DNA of 64,000 nt. Origin: CAWCUU01 sp963798855. Lineage in GTDB: Bacteria > Gemmatimonadota > Gemmatimonadetes > Longimicrobiales > RSA9. The notes beneath the pieces are model-generated. The model was not told where the DNA came from, searched no databases, and saw only the letters and a program-made list of their open reading frames with translations. Location of the stretch: assembly GCA_963798855.1 (NCBI GenBank), contig CAWCUU010000004.1, forward strand, positions 310,001 to 374,000, given 5' to 3'. Shown piece after piece: positions 34,632 through 43,065 of the stretch (position 1 is the stretch's first letter; each line of letters starts with the position of its first letter). Made by a program: the position numbers and the translations under genes.

Positions 34632-34783
34632 TCCCGGATGATGGCGTAGGAGTGGGCGGATCGGCAAGAACTCGCCGGGATCCACGCGCGAGGCCATCGC
34701 GACCCGCACGCCCGCGAGATGTCCACAGCGGGTCCGGAATCCCCGACCGTGGTCGATCTCGAGCACCGGAAACAGCGGGTCGA

Positions 34784-34996
34784 GTCACGGCGATCGGACG
34801 GGTAGAGGGCGACGAGCTGGCAGTGATCTACACGCTGCGAGAGGGCCGGCGCCGCATCATCTCGGCACGGAGGGCCGCAATCAATGAGCGACGAGCGTAC
34901 GACTACTTCAAGGAGCAGGGCTCCGGCTACCAGAGCCGCATCAACGCCGTGCTGCTGACCTACGTCCGCAAGTGTCGGGGCAGCCGCTCGAGCTGA
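34784..34996 (+). pseudogene. Decayed BrnT/BrnA toxin-antitoxin remnant, fused
   Basis: One open frame reads GRVEGDELAVIYTLREG, then RRRIISARRAAINERRAY, which matches the C-terminal half of a BrnT-type RNase toxin (VVYTER...RIISARRA...ERR). It runs straight into YFKEQGSGYQSRINAVLLTYV, the C-terminal helix motif of BrnA-type antitoxins. The start of the toxin (FEWD...K...HG) and the whole front of the antitoxin are missing. Intact systems are two genes; here a deletion has joined the ends of both. It sits between the hydroxylase operon and a duplicated ABC fragment. Confidence 0.65.
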
Positions 34997-35010
34997 GGCG
35001 CTGCCTCCAC

Positions 35011-35134
35011 CCCGTTCGGGTACGTCTTGGACAGGTCGCGGATGGTCAGCACGAGGCTCTCCCGGGTCCAGGGATCGCGCGGGAGTTCGGCTCCCGTCTG
35101 GATTGCGGCTGATGCGGTACGTGGTAGGACGGCG
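35011..35134 (-). pseudogene. Duplicated 5' end and leader of the ABC ATPase gene
   Basis: About 124 bp align with 29513-29635 at roughly 90 percent by eye, including the GTG start, LTIRDLSKTYPNGV and the leader. The coding part breaks off after codon 16 or so. Gene direction (minus) matches the original. It marks one flank of a diverged segmental copy whose other flank is 36957-37262. Confidence 0.75.
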
Positions 35135-35236
35135 GCGGTCTCGGGGCGGCCGCTCGGCGGTCCCGCGCGCCGAGCGCTCCCGCCGCTCGGGCAACATGGG
35201 TGCGCCCGTATCCCGCGGGCAAGGTAGCGGAAAGGG

Positions 35237-36886
35237 CTACCCACCCGTGAGCGGGCGGAGCTGGAGGCGGACTTCGGCGCCTCCTGCACGGGTGCGGATG
35301 CGCGCCGAGTCGACGCCCGCGGCCCGCACGGCCGCCACGGCGGCGGCGACTCCGGTCGTATCGTTCGTGGTGGGGAACAACAGATCCGCCCGCAGCGAGG
35401 GGTAACGCCGCATCGCGTCGGCGAGCACCTGGAGAGGCGCGGTCGAATCCGGACGGACCGCAAACGGTGCAGCAGGGAGTCCGATCCACCTCATGCCGAT
35501 GCGGATGCGGTCATCGGCGAGCGCGGCGACCGCGTCGCGGGAGAGGACCTCGGCCGCCTGCGGAGCGAGCGGTTCCGCGGCAGCGTAGGCGATGATCAGG
35601 CTGTCCGCCTCCCCACCGGCGCCCTGGAGGGCGATGGCGACCGGGTGGGCTCCCGCCGGAAACGGCAGGCCGGCCACGGCTCGGGATGCCTGTGCCAGCG
35701 CGTCACCGAGGAGATCGCTCGGTCGCCGCGGCGCGGTCGGCGGCGGGGCCGATACCGCCGCTGCGGCTCCGAGCATCCGGGCTACCGCCTCGACTTCCCC
35801 GGCGGAGGACGGCATCTGCTCGAGGACGAGGTGCACCGGCTCGGCCGCGAGCGCCGAGGCGCTGCGCTCGAAACGTGACTGCTCCGCGCGGCTGAACCAG
35901 CGCGCCGTCGCCACGCGAAGGTAGACCCGTATTTCGTCCCGGCCGAACGCGATCTGACGGCTCACCACCGAAGCGCGCCCCGGAATCTCGAACTCCTGCT
36001 CGGAGTCCTGGACCGCACGTCGGACCCGCGCCTCGCGCGTGATCTGACGCAGGGTGCGCGTGAGCGGGACGCCCAGCAGCAGGACGAAGCCGACGGCGAG
36101 CAGGACCCGGCTGAGCGGAGAGCCGAAGACCCGAAGCGAGCGGACGAATGGTCGGCGCACGATCCACGCGGCCAGCCCGCTGCCGGCGTGGTGCTCGTGC
36201 CACTTGCGTGCGTAGCTCACGACGGCCGCGCGTTGCATGCCCACGAGCACGAACACGAGCAGGGCGCTGAGCACGATCCCGGCGAAGTTCGCCGCGAAGA
36301 GGAGCAGGCTTCCGCCGATCAGGTCGCCCCTCCAACCGCTTCCGATCCCGAATCCGGCGACGGCCAGCGGCGGAATGAGGGCGACCGCCACCGCCACGCC
36401 GGGGATGGCGGCCGAGATTCGGTCCCCGCGAGCTACCGTTACGACTGCGGCGACGACTCCCGACAGCACGCCGATCGCCAGGTCCAGGATGGAGGGGCGA
36501 AGGCGGGAAGAGATCTCCGGGGTCAGCGAGTGAAAGGGCAAGGTGGCGCTCAGGGCGGCCGACGTCGCCACCACCAGCGCCAGGCTTACCAGGATGATGG
36601 CGCCCGCCTGCGTCGCGAGCCTGGCGTCCCCGACGGCCAGGGCGAGGGCCAGGCCGAGCACGGGGGCGAGCAGCGGTGCCACCAGCATCGCGCCGATGAC
36701 GACCGCGGCGCTGTTCAGGGCGAGCCCGAGCGTCGCGATGCCGCCCGACAGCAGCAGCACGGCCCAGTAGGGAAGGCCGTTCTCGACGGCCGCGGTGGCC
36801 ACCTCGCGAAAGATCGCCGGCCGGTCGCGGGGACCCACACCGAGCCGCTCGCCGGCCGCCTCCGTGACCGCCTTCTCCTCACTCAC
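35237..36886 (-). CDS. DUF389 membrane protein
   Basis: 549 residues. The N-terminal half (about 35-285) has six or seven helices with the conserved DUF389 pattern: YWAVLLLSGGIATLGLALNS, AVVIGAMLVAPLLAPVLGLA, and ALIPPLAVAGFGIGSG. The remaining 260 residues are a soluble Ala/Arg-rich region with an OB-like beta section (FEIPGRASVVSRQIAFGRDE). DUF389 proteins are widespread and of unknown function. It occupies the position the esterase takes in the paralogous segment at 29987-31813. Confidence 0.85.
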   Translation of the reverse strand: MSEEKAVTEAAGERLGVGPRDRPAIFREVATAAVENGLPYWAVLLLSGGIATLGLALNSAAVVIGAMLVAPLLAPVLGLALALAVGDARLATQAGAIILVSLALVVATSAALSATLPFHSLTPEISSRLRPSILDLAIGVLSGVVAAVVTVARGDRISAAIPGVAVAVALIPPLAVAGFGIGSGWRGDLIGGSLLLFAANFAGIVLSALLVFVLVGMQRAAVVSYARKWHEHHAGSGLAAWIVRRPFVRSLRVFGSPLSRVLLAVGFVLLLGVPLTRTLRQITREARVRRAVQDSEQEFEIPGRASVVSRQIAFGRDEIRVYLRVATARWFSRAEQSRFERSASALAAEPVHLVLEQMPSSAGEVEAVARMLGAAAAVSAPPPTAPRRPSDLLGDALAQASRAVAGLPFPAGAHPVAIALQGAGGEADSLIIAYAAAEPLAPQAAEVLSRDAVAALADDRIRIGMRWIGLPAAPFAVRPDSTAPLQVLADAMRRYPSLRADLLFPTTNDTTGVAAAVAAVRAAGVDSARIRTRAGGAEVRLQLRPLTGG

Positions 36887-36956
36887 GAATGGACATCCGG
36901 ACGCGGCGGAGGTCCGGACCGTGGCTGCGCCATGCTCGCCGTCGTCGTCGCCCTAC

Positions 36957-37262
36957 CAGCTCAAATCTGCCTTCGACAGCGGCAGCTCCCTCACCCGCTT
37001 GCCCGTGGCCTGGAAGATCGCCCCGCACAGCGCGGGCGGGATCGGCGGCAGCGCCGGCTCTGCCACACCGGTCGGCGGGTGGTCCGTGATGCGGGAATTC
37101 GACGTCCATCACGGAGGGCGCCTGACGCATCCGGAGCAGCTCGAAGCCGCCGAAGTTGCCCTGCACGGCGCGACCGTTCTCGATCGTGATCTCCTGGCCG
37201 AGAGCCTCCGCGATGCCGTCCAGCACCGCTCCCTGCACGTTGTTCTCCGCGTTGAGCGCTCG
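36957..37262 (-). pseudogene. Duplicated 3' end of the molybdenum hydroxylase large subunit
   Basis: About 305 bp align with 31857-32160 at roughly 88 percent by eye. Translated on the minus strand it gives ALNAENNVQGAVLDGIAEAL and GRAVQGNFGGFELLRMRQAP as in the intact gene, then shifts frame near 37105 (a missing base at the EFP stretch) and resumes. The 5' edge stops at the start of the vapC stop-codon region, so the rest of the gene has been removed there. Confidence 0.85.
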
Positions 37263-37267
37263 AGTCG

Positions 37268-37663
37268 TCACTCCGGTATCAGAAACGCGCACCGCGGCCC
37301 CGTCGCGCGGCTCAACCTCGTGTCCAGGGTCGCGAGCTCGGCGCCGAGCTCCTCGGCGATCGCGACGTACCAGGCATCGTACGCCGTCAGATTCCCCCGA
37401 AGCGCCCATACCCTCTCCCCGAATGGAGCGTACGGCCACAGGTCGATGTCGAGCGCCAGGAGGTCGCCATGGGCGAGAGACGCGGTGTCGGCGCTGACGT
37501 CTTCGGCCAGAGCCGCCCGCCGCAGGATGTTGGCCACTTCGGCGACCAGCAGGTGCGGCGCCGACGCCCGCTCCCTGGACAGGACGTCCTCCGCCCAAAC
37601 CCCATCCGGCCCGCTGTCGACGAGCGCCGCGACGACGACGGATGAGTCGACCACCAAGCTCAT
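37268..37663 (-). CDS. vapC: VapC-type PIN-domain toxin
   Basis: 131 residues. The PIN-domain core is present: VVDSSVVVAALVDSG (first Asp), HLLVAEVANILRRAAL (Glu), LTAYDAWYVAIAEELGAELATLDTRL (the Asp pair), the acidic quartet of a Mg-dependent RNase. It cleaves RNA, in known cases tRNA or rRNA loops. ATG 37663 overlaps the antitoxin TGA by 4 bp. The gene abuts the broken hydroxylase copy, so its arrival may have caused that break. Confidence 0.9.
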   Translation of the reverse strand: MSLVVDSSVVVAALVDSGPDGVWAEDVLSRERASAPHLLVAEVANILRRAALAEDVSADTASLAHGDLLALDIDLWPYAPFGERVWALRGNLTAYDAWYVAIAEELGAELATLDTRLSRATGPRCAFLIPE

Positions 37664-37896
37664 CGTCGGTCGACATCCCTGTACGAGAGGATGCGCTTCC
37701 TCGCGAGTCCGCTTCCCGTTCTCGCCTTCCGCTCGCGGATACGGGCCATAAGGGCCTCCGGATCCGGCCGCCGCACCATCTCGATGAGCTGCGCCCGGAG
37801 GTACTCCTGGAGCGAGCGTCCCGTCTGCGCGGCTCGGGCCGCAAGCTCATCGCGCGTCTCGTCCGGCACGTCACGTATGGTGATGGACTTGCTCAT
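37660..37896 (-). CDS. vapB: VapB/FitA-type ribbon-helix-helix antitoxin
   Basis: 78 residues from ATG 37896. The start MSKSITIRDVPDETRDELAA is a ribbon-helix-helix strand and helix of the FitA/VapB type, followed by QTGRSLQEYLRAQLIEMV. The C-terminal third (RIRERKARTGSGLARKRIL) should wrap around the toxin. The dimer binds its own promoter and the toxin. An open frame runs further upstream but the strand-helix start is clear. First gene of the pair, ATGA coupled to vapC. Confidence 0.88.
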   Translation of the reverse strand: MSKSITIRDVPDETRDELAARAAQTGRSLQEYLRAQLIEMVRRPDPEALMARIRERKARTGSGLARKRILSYRDVDRR

Positions 37897-38034
37897 GCTT
37901 CCACTATGGCGGCCGTGCATGCAAAATGCAATCAAGGTCCATTGTGCGCGCGGCGCGAGGCGCGCCTCTGGTCCTCCGCCTCCCCCGCCCGATAGATTGC
38001 GCGCCCACTCGCCCACGATCCGGAGGAACATCCC

Positions 38035-41031
38035 GTGCGACGCCGCCCCCCCACCCTCGCCCTCGCCCCCGCCCCCGCGCCCGCGCGCGTTCCTCCCCTA
38101 GCCCTTGCCCTCGCCCTAGCCCTCGCCCTGGTCTGCCCGGCGCAAGCCGCCGCGCAGACCCTCGATGCGGCACTCTTCCAGGAGCTTTCCTGGCGCGGCA
38201 TCGGCCCGTTCCGCGGCGGCCGCACGGTCGCCGCGGTCGGCGTGCCGCAGCGCCCGGGCACGTTCTACATCGGCGTCAACAACGGCGGCGTCTGGAAGAC
38301 CACCGACTACGGCCGCGTCTGGACGCCGGTCTTCGACGACCAGCCCACCGGCTCGATCGGCGCGATCGCGGTCGCGCCGTCGAACCCGGACGTGATCTAC
38401 GTGGGCAGCGGCGAGGGACTGCAGCGGCCGGACCTGTCGACGGGCGACGGCATTTACAAGTCGACGGACGGCGGTAAGACCTGGTCGCACCTGGGCCTGC
38501 GGGACGGCCAGCAGATCCCGATGATCGCCGTCGACCCGAACGACCCGGACCGCCTTTTCGTCGGCGTGCTGGGCCACCCGTACGGGCCGAACGAGCAGCG
38601 CGGCATCTTCCGCTCGACCGACGGCGGCCGGACCTTCGAGAAGGTGCTCTACAGGGACGAGGACACGGGCGGCATGGACGTGCTGATCGACCCGTTCGAT
38701 CCGAACACCGTCTACGCCGTGCTGTGGGCCGCACGCCAGGCGCCGTGGGAGGTCGGCGGGTCGTGGACCGAATCATCGAAGAACGGACTGTTCAAGTCGA
38801 CCGACGGCGGCACGACGTGGCGCAGGGTGGAGGAGGGGCTGCCCGGCGCGCCTGAGCACCTCGGCCGCATCGGCATCGGCGCGGCGCCGTCCGCGCGCGG
38901 CGTGCTGTACGCCGTCGTCGGCGACGACGAGAAGGGCGGGCTGTACCGCAGCGACGACGGCGCGGAGAGCTGGACGCTCGTCAACACCGACCGACGCATC
39001 TGGGGGCGCGACGGAGACTTCAACGAGGTGCGCGTCGACCCGAAGAACGCGGACATCGTCTACGTCGCGAACATCGTCACATGGAAGTCGACGGACGGCG
39101 GCAGGACATTCGTCGGCTGGCGCGGCGCGCCGGGCGGCGACGACTACCACCGCCTGTGGATCGACCCGAACGACCCGGACGTGATCCTGAACGCCGCCGA
39201 CCAGGGCGCGGTGATCACGGTCAACGGCGGCGAGACATGGAGCTCCTGGTACAACCAGCCGACCGCCCAGTTCTACCACGTCAGCACGGACAACGCCTTT
39301 CCCTACCGCGTCTGCGGCGGCCAGCAGGAGAGCGGCTCCGCGTGCATCTCGAGCCGCGGCGACGACGGTGCGATCACGTTTCGCGAATGGCATCCGGTCG
39401 GCGTGGAGGAGTACGGCTACGTCGCGCCCGACCCGCTCGACCCCGACATCGTCTACGGCGGCAAGGTCAGCCGCTACGACCGCCGCACCGGCGACGTGCA
39501 GGACGTCGGGCCGGTCACCCGGCGAGGCGACGACTATCGCGTCGTGCGCACGCAGCCGCTCGTCTTCTCGCCGACCGATCCGCACACGCTCTATTTCGCG
39601 TCGAACACGCTCTGGAAGACGAGCGACGGCGGCCGCCGCTGGCAGAAGATCAGCCCGGACCTGACGCGCACATCGTATGCGGTGCCCGCGGTGCTCGGCA
39701 GCTTCACGGCGCTCGACCCGGAGAACGGCGCGCATCGCGGCGTCATCTACACGATCGCGCCCTCGCCGGGGAAGGACGGCCTGATCTGGGTCGGCACCGA
39801 CGACGGCCTCATCCACGTCACGCACGACGGCGGCGCGCACTGGAGCGACGTCACGCCCCCGGTGTTGCGCGACCACCCGTGGTCGAAGATCTCGATCATG
39901 GACGCCTCGCACACCGACACGCTCGAGGCGTACGCCGCGGTCAACACGTTCCGGCTCGACGACCTGCGGCCGCACGTCTACCGGACGCGCGACGGCGGGA
40001 AGAGCTGGACCGAGGTGGTCGCCGGCCTGCCCGACGGCGCGATCATCAACACCGTGAAGGAAGACCCCGTCCGGAAGGGGCTGCTGTTCGCCGGCAGCGA
40101 GACGCAGGTTCACGTCTCCTTCGACGACGGCGACCACTGGCAGTCGTTGCGCCTGAACATGCCGGCGACTTCGATCCGCGACCTCATCATCAAGGACGCC
40201 GACCTCGTCGTCGGCACGCACGGCCGCGGCTTCTGGATCCTCGACGACATCGCGCCGCTGCGGCAAGCCTCCGCGGCCGTCGCGGGACGGTCGACCTACC
40301 TCTACGCGCCCGCCGATGCGTGGCGCTTCCGCTCGAACCGCAACACGGACACGCCGCTTCCCGCCGACGAGCCGATGGCCCCGAACCCCCCCGACGGCGC
40401 GCCGATCGACTACTGGCTCAAGCAGCCCGTGCAGGGGCCGATCACGCTCGAGGTCCTGGACTCGAAGGGCGACCTCGTTCGGCGCTATTCCAGCGACGAC
40501 GTGCCGCCGGAGCCACCCTCCGACCGCAACATCCCCGACTACTGGATCCGGCCCCCCGAGCGCCTTTCGACGGACGCCGGAATGCACCGCTTCATCTGGG
40601 ACCTGCGCTACCCGCGGCCGGATGTCGAGGATCGCGGCTACCCGATCGCCGCCGTCCCGCACGACACGCCGCTCGAGCCACGAGGGCCCCTCGTCCTGCC
40701 GGGTCGTTACACCATCCGCCTGACGGTGGATGGCCGCAGCCAGACGCAGCCGATCACGGTGAAGATGGACCCGCGCGTGAAAACTTCGCCCGCGGACCTC
40801 GCCGCGCAGCTCGACATGCTGCGCCGGCTGTCGGCGGCGATCGACAGCGCCGGCACCCGCGTCCGCGCGGCCGAGGCCGCCGGCTCGGACGACAGCTCGC
40901 TCGCGACGTTACGACGCTCGATCGACCGCCTCACGTTCCTCTTCCGCTCGATCGAGAGCAGCGACGCCGCGCCGACGCCGGTACAGGTGGAGGCGGTGGA
41001 GGAAGGATTGCGGGACGTTGCGGGACGATAG
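38035..41031 (+). CDS. Secreted VPS10/sortilin-like beta-propeller protein
   Basis: 998 residues from GTG 38035, preceded by CGGAGGAAC. The signal peptide is an extreme Ala-Leu run (ALALALALALALVCPAQAAA) encoded by 6-bp repeats. Mature part: many BNR/sortilin-type repeats with the Ser/Asp-x-Asp-Gly-Gly-x-Thr-Trp box (STDGGKTWSHL, STDGGRTF, SDDGAESWTL, THDGGAHWSDV), likely a large propeller, then a beta-sandwich-like C-terminal region (RFIWDLRYPRPD). Annotated as 'glycosyl hydrolase' in relatives though no hydrolase residues are visible. The normal C-terminal tail appears cut off: TAG at 41029 is directly followed by an in-frame HTH remnant. Confidence 0.9.
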   Translation: MRRRPPTLALAPAPAPARVPPLALALALALALVCPAQAAAQTLDAALFQELSWRGIGPFRGGRTVAAVGVPQRPGTFYIGVNNGGVWKTTDYGRVWTPVFDDQPTGSIGAIAVAPSNPDVIYVGSGEGLQRPDLSTGDGIYKSTDGGKTWSHLGLRDGQQIPMIAVDPNDPDRLFVGVLGHPYGPNEQRGIFRSTDGGRTFEKVLYRDEDTGGMDVLIDPFDPNTVYAVLWAARQAPWEVGGSWTESSKNGLFKSTDGGTTWRRVEEGLPGAPEHLGRIGIGAAPSARGVLYAVVGDDEKGGLYRSDDGAESWTLVNTDRRIWGRDGDFNEVRVDPKNADIVYVANIVTWKSTDGGRTFVGWRGAPGGDDYHRLWIDPNDPDVILNAADQGAVITVNGGETWSSWYNQPTAQFYHVSTDNAFPYRVCGGQQESGSACISSRGDDGAITFREWHPVGVEEYGYVAPDPLDPDIVYGGKVSRYDRRTGDVQDVGPVTRRGDDYRVVRTQPLVFSPTDPHTLYFASNTLWKTSDGGRRWQKISPDLTRTSYAVPAVLGSFTALDPENGAHRGVIYTIAPSPGKDGLIWVGTDDGLIHVTHDGGAHWSDVTPPVLRDHPWSKISIMDASHTDTLEAYAAVNTFRLDDLRPHVYRTRDGGKSWTEVVAGLPDGAIINTVKEDPVRKGLLFAGSETQVHVSFDDGDHWQSLRLNMPATSIRDLIIKDADLVVGTHGRGFWILDDIAPLRQASAAVAGRSTYLYAPADAWRFRSNRNTDTPLPADEPMAPNPPDGAPIDYWLKQPVQGPITLEVLDSKGDLVRRYSSDDVPPEPPSDRNIPDYWIRPPERLSTDAGMHRFIWDLRYPRPDVEDRGYPIAAVPHDTPLEPRGPLVLPGRYTIRLTVDGRSQTQPITVKMDPRVKTSPADLAAQLDMLRRLSAAIDSAGTRVRAAEAAGSDDSSLATLRRSIDRLTFLFRSIESSDAAPTPVQVEAVEEGLRDVAGR

Positions 41032-41295
41032 CAGCGCGAGTTGGCGAAGCGCGCGCGGACGTCGCAGTCGGTCGTCGCACGGGTCGAGCTGGGGCAGCGG
41101 GTGCCGAGCACGGCGACGCTGAGCAGGCTCATCGAGGCGGCGGGATTCACGGTTGACGTGGAGTTGCGGCCGAAGCCCGCGATTCATTCCCACATGCACG
41201 ACGACGTCGCGCGAATCCTCCACCTCTCGCCCGAGGAGCGGCTCATCGAGGTGCGGAACCTGAGTCGGTTCGAGGCGGCGGCCCTCCGTGGCTGA
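41032..41295 (+). pseudogene. N-terminally truncated HTH (XRE-like) antitoxin remnant
   Basis: In the same frame as the preceding VPS10 gene and right after its TAG, the sequence reads QRELAKRARTSQSVVARVEL, then GQRVPSTATLSRLIEAAGF and VDVELRP, which is helices 2-5 of an XRE-type helix-turn-helix plus the short tail seen in antitoxins paired with nucleotidyltransferases. Helix 1 and a proper start are missing; TTG 41041 is the only nearby start. The next frame overlaps by 8 bp, as in intact pairs. Confidence 0.6.
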
Positions 41296-41460
41296 GGGTG
41301 TGGCGCCGTTCGACCCGGAGCGGATGGTCCGGGTGCTGGCGCGGCACGGCGTGGAGTACGTGCTGATCGGCGCACTCGCGGCGCGATTGCAGGGATTCCC
41401 GCGGCTGAGGATCGCCAGGACGTCTTGATCCTGCGGGAGATGCTACGACGGGAATCGTAG
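41288..41460 (+). pseudogene. Nucleotidyltransferase-like toxin remnant with internal deletion
   Basis: GTG 41288 opens VAEGVAPFDPERMVRVLARH, then GVEYVLIGALAARLQGFPRL, the N-terminus of nucleotidyltransferase toxins (AbiEii-like, FDP..LLRVL..HGVEYVVIGG). The frame then breaks (TGA 41426-41428). In another frame the DNA continues AEDRQDVLILREMLRRES to TAG 41458-41460, which resembles the C-terminal helix of such proteins (PKD..DL..L). The catalytic middle is gone. It belongs with the truncated HTH gene just upstream. Confidence 0.5.
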
Positions 41461-41504
41461 AGACATACGGCGGCGCCGGACCCCCGGGGTTGGCAAGCCG
41501 ACGC

Positions 41505-42050
41505 CTAGCGCCGTCGATCGCCTGGATGCAGTCGCTGCGCGTAGTCGGCATTGTAGGCGATGAGATGGTTCGGGCTCGCTTCGAGCTGGCGCAGCCGCTT
41601 GCGGGCCCGATCCTGGGGGAACTGCGCCAGGCAGTGGATGATGTCGATCATCAGGAACGTACGCGGCGACGACGGATCTTCGCAGTAGCGATCGACGCTC
41701 GCGCGAAGCACGACGTCGCACATCGCCTCATCCCGCTCGATCTGCCAGATGGCGAGAGCGACGTACGCGACCATGCTGCCGTACGGCTCCTTGAGGTGCG
41801 GGTCCTGCGCCTCGACGAGCAGCTGCCGCAGCTCGGGTAACGCGGCGACCGATCGCAGGTGGCCGAGCCCCTGAAGAGGCCAGTCATCGGTCAGGGAGAT
41901 CCGTCGCAGCAACTCTCGTTCGGCGAGGCGCCTCTCCGTCGGATCGAGCGCGTCGAGGAGCTCGAGAGGACAGCCGTCCCGGGCTCGTGCGTGCAGGTCC
42001 GGCTCGAGGTAGCCGTCGACGAAGGCGCGGTACGCCGGGCTGTCGGACAA
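41505..42050 (-). CDS. Hypothetical helical protein
   Basis: 181 residues from TTG 42050 (LSDSPAYRAFVDGYLEPDLH). Predicted all-helical with an amphipathic repeat character (AERELLRRISLTDDWPLQG, then LPELRQLLVEAQDPHLKEPYG), weakly HEAT-like. No catalytic motif or signal. It lies 16 bp behind trpS on the same strand, so probably cotranscribed. No family recognised. The start is weak and could be wrong. Confidence 0.6.
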   Translation of the reverse strand: MSDSPAYRAFVDGYLEPDLHARARDGCPLELLDALDPTERRLAERELLRRISLTDDWPLQGLGHLRSVAALPELRQLLVEAQDPHLKEPYGSMVAYVALAIWQIERDEAMCDVVLRASVDRYCEDPSSPRTFLMIDIIHCLAQFPQDRARKRLRQLEASPNHLIAYNADYAQRLHPGDRRR

Positions 42051-42066
42051 GGTCGGGAGCCGCTCT

Positions 42067-43065
42067 CTAAAGCCGCACGAACCCCATCCGCTCGTACATC
42101 GCCTCGAGCGTGGGCGCGGCGGCCTCGCGCGCCTTCTCCGCGCCCACGGCGAGCAGCCGATGCAGCTCCGTCTCGTCGGCGCGCAGCGCCTCGAAGCGCT
42201 CGCGAATCGGCGAGAGCAGCGCGACGACCGCCTCGCCGACCTCCTTCTTGAAATCGCCGTAGCCGGAGCCTGCGAAGCGGGCCTCCAGCTCCGGGACGGG
42301 ATCTCCGATAGCGACGCTCATGATCTCGAGCAGGTTCGAGATGCCCGCCTTCTCGGCGGGGTCGTAGCAGACCTCGCGGCCGGAGTCCGTAACGGCGGAC
42401 CGGATCTTCTTCCGTATCGCGTCGGGGCTGTCGACGATGTAGATGGCACCCTGCTCGCTCGACATCGTCGTCGACATCTTCTTCGTCGGCTCCTGCAGGT
42501 CCATGATGCGGCCGCCGACCTCGGGGAAGATGCCCTCGGGCACGCGGAACGTCTCGCCGAAGCGGTAGTTGAAGCGCTCGGCGACGTCGCGCGCCAGCTC
42601 CAGGTGCTGGCGCTGATCCTCGCCGATCGGTACGAAGTCGGTCTGGTAGAGCAGGATGTCGCCGGCCATCAGGACCGGGTACGTGAAGAGTCCGGCCGAG
42701 ACGAACTCCTTCCCCTCCGATTTGTCCTTGAACTGTATCATGCGCCCGAGCTGACCGTGGCCGGTGACCGCGGACAGCAGCCACGCCGCCTCCGCGTGCG
42801 CGGTCACGTGGCTCTGACAGAACACGGTCGACCGCTCCGGATCGAGGCCGCTCGCGAACAGCAGCGCGGCGAGGTTCAGCGTGGAGGAACGCAGCTCCGC
42901 CGGGTCGTAGTCGACCGTGATCGAGTGCAGGTCGACGATGCAGAACAACGCGTCGCCCTGATCCTGCGTGTGGACGTACTGGCGGAAGCCGCCGCTGTAG
43001 TTGCCGAGTGTCTTCCTGCCGGTTGGCTGTATGCCGGAGAAGATGCGGGGTCGTCTATCGGTCAT
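42067..43065 (-). CDS. trpS: Tryptophanyl-tRNA synthetase
   Basis: 332 residues from ATG 43065. Class I synthetase motifs: RIFSGIQPTGRKTLGNYSGG, where TLGN stands for the HIGH signature (TrpRS often has T at the first position, as in TIGN), and KKMSTT for KMSKS. Other family stretches are FCIVDLHSITVDYDP, GRMIQFKDKSEGKEF, ILLYQTDFVPIGEDQRQHLE. It charges tRNA-Trp in the cytoplasm. The ATG overlaps the stop of the VOC gene by 4 bp (ATGA), so it is coupled to that gene. Confidence 0.95.
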   Translation of the reverse strand: MTDRRPRIFSGIQPTGRKTLGNYSGGFRQYVHTQDQGDALFCIVDLHSITVDYDPAELRSSTLNLAALLFASGLDPERSTVFCQSHVTAHAEAAWLLSAVTGHGQLGRMIQFKDKSEGKEFVSAGLFTYPVLMAGDILLYQTDFVPIGEDQRQHLELARDVAERFNYRFGETFRVPEGIFPEVGGRIMDLQEPTKKMSTTMSSEQGAIYIVDSPDAIRKKIRSAVTDSGREVCYDPAEKAGISNLLEIMSVAIGDPVPELEARFAGSGYGDFKKEVGEAVVALLSPIRERFEALRADETELHRLLAVGAEKAREAAAPTLEAMYERMGFVRL

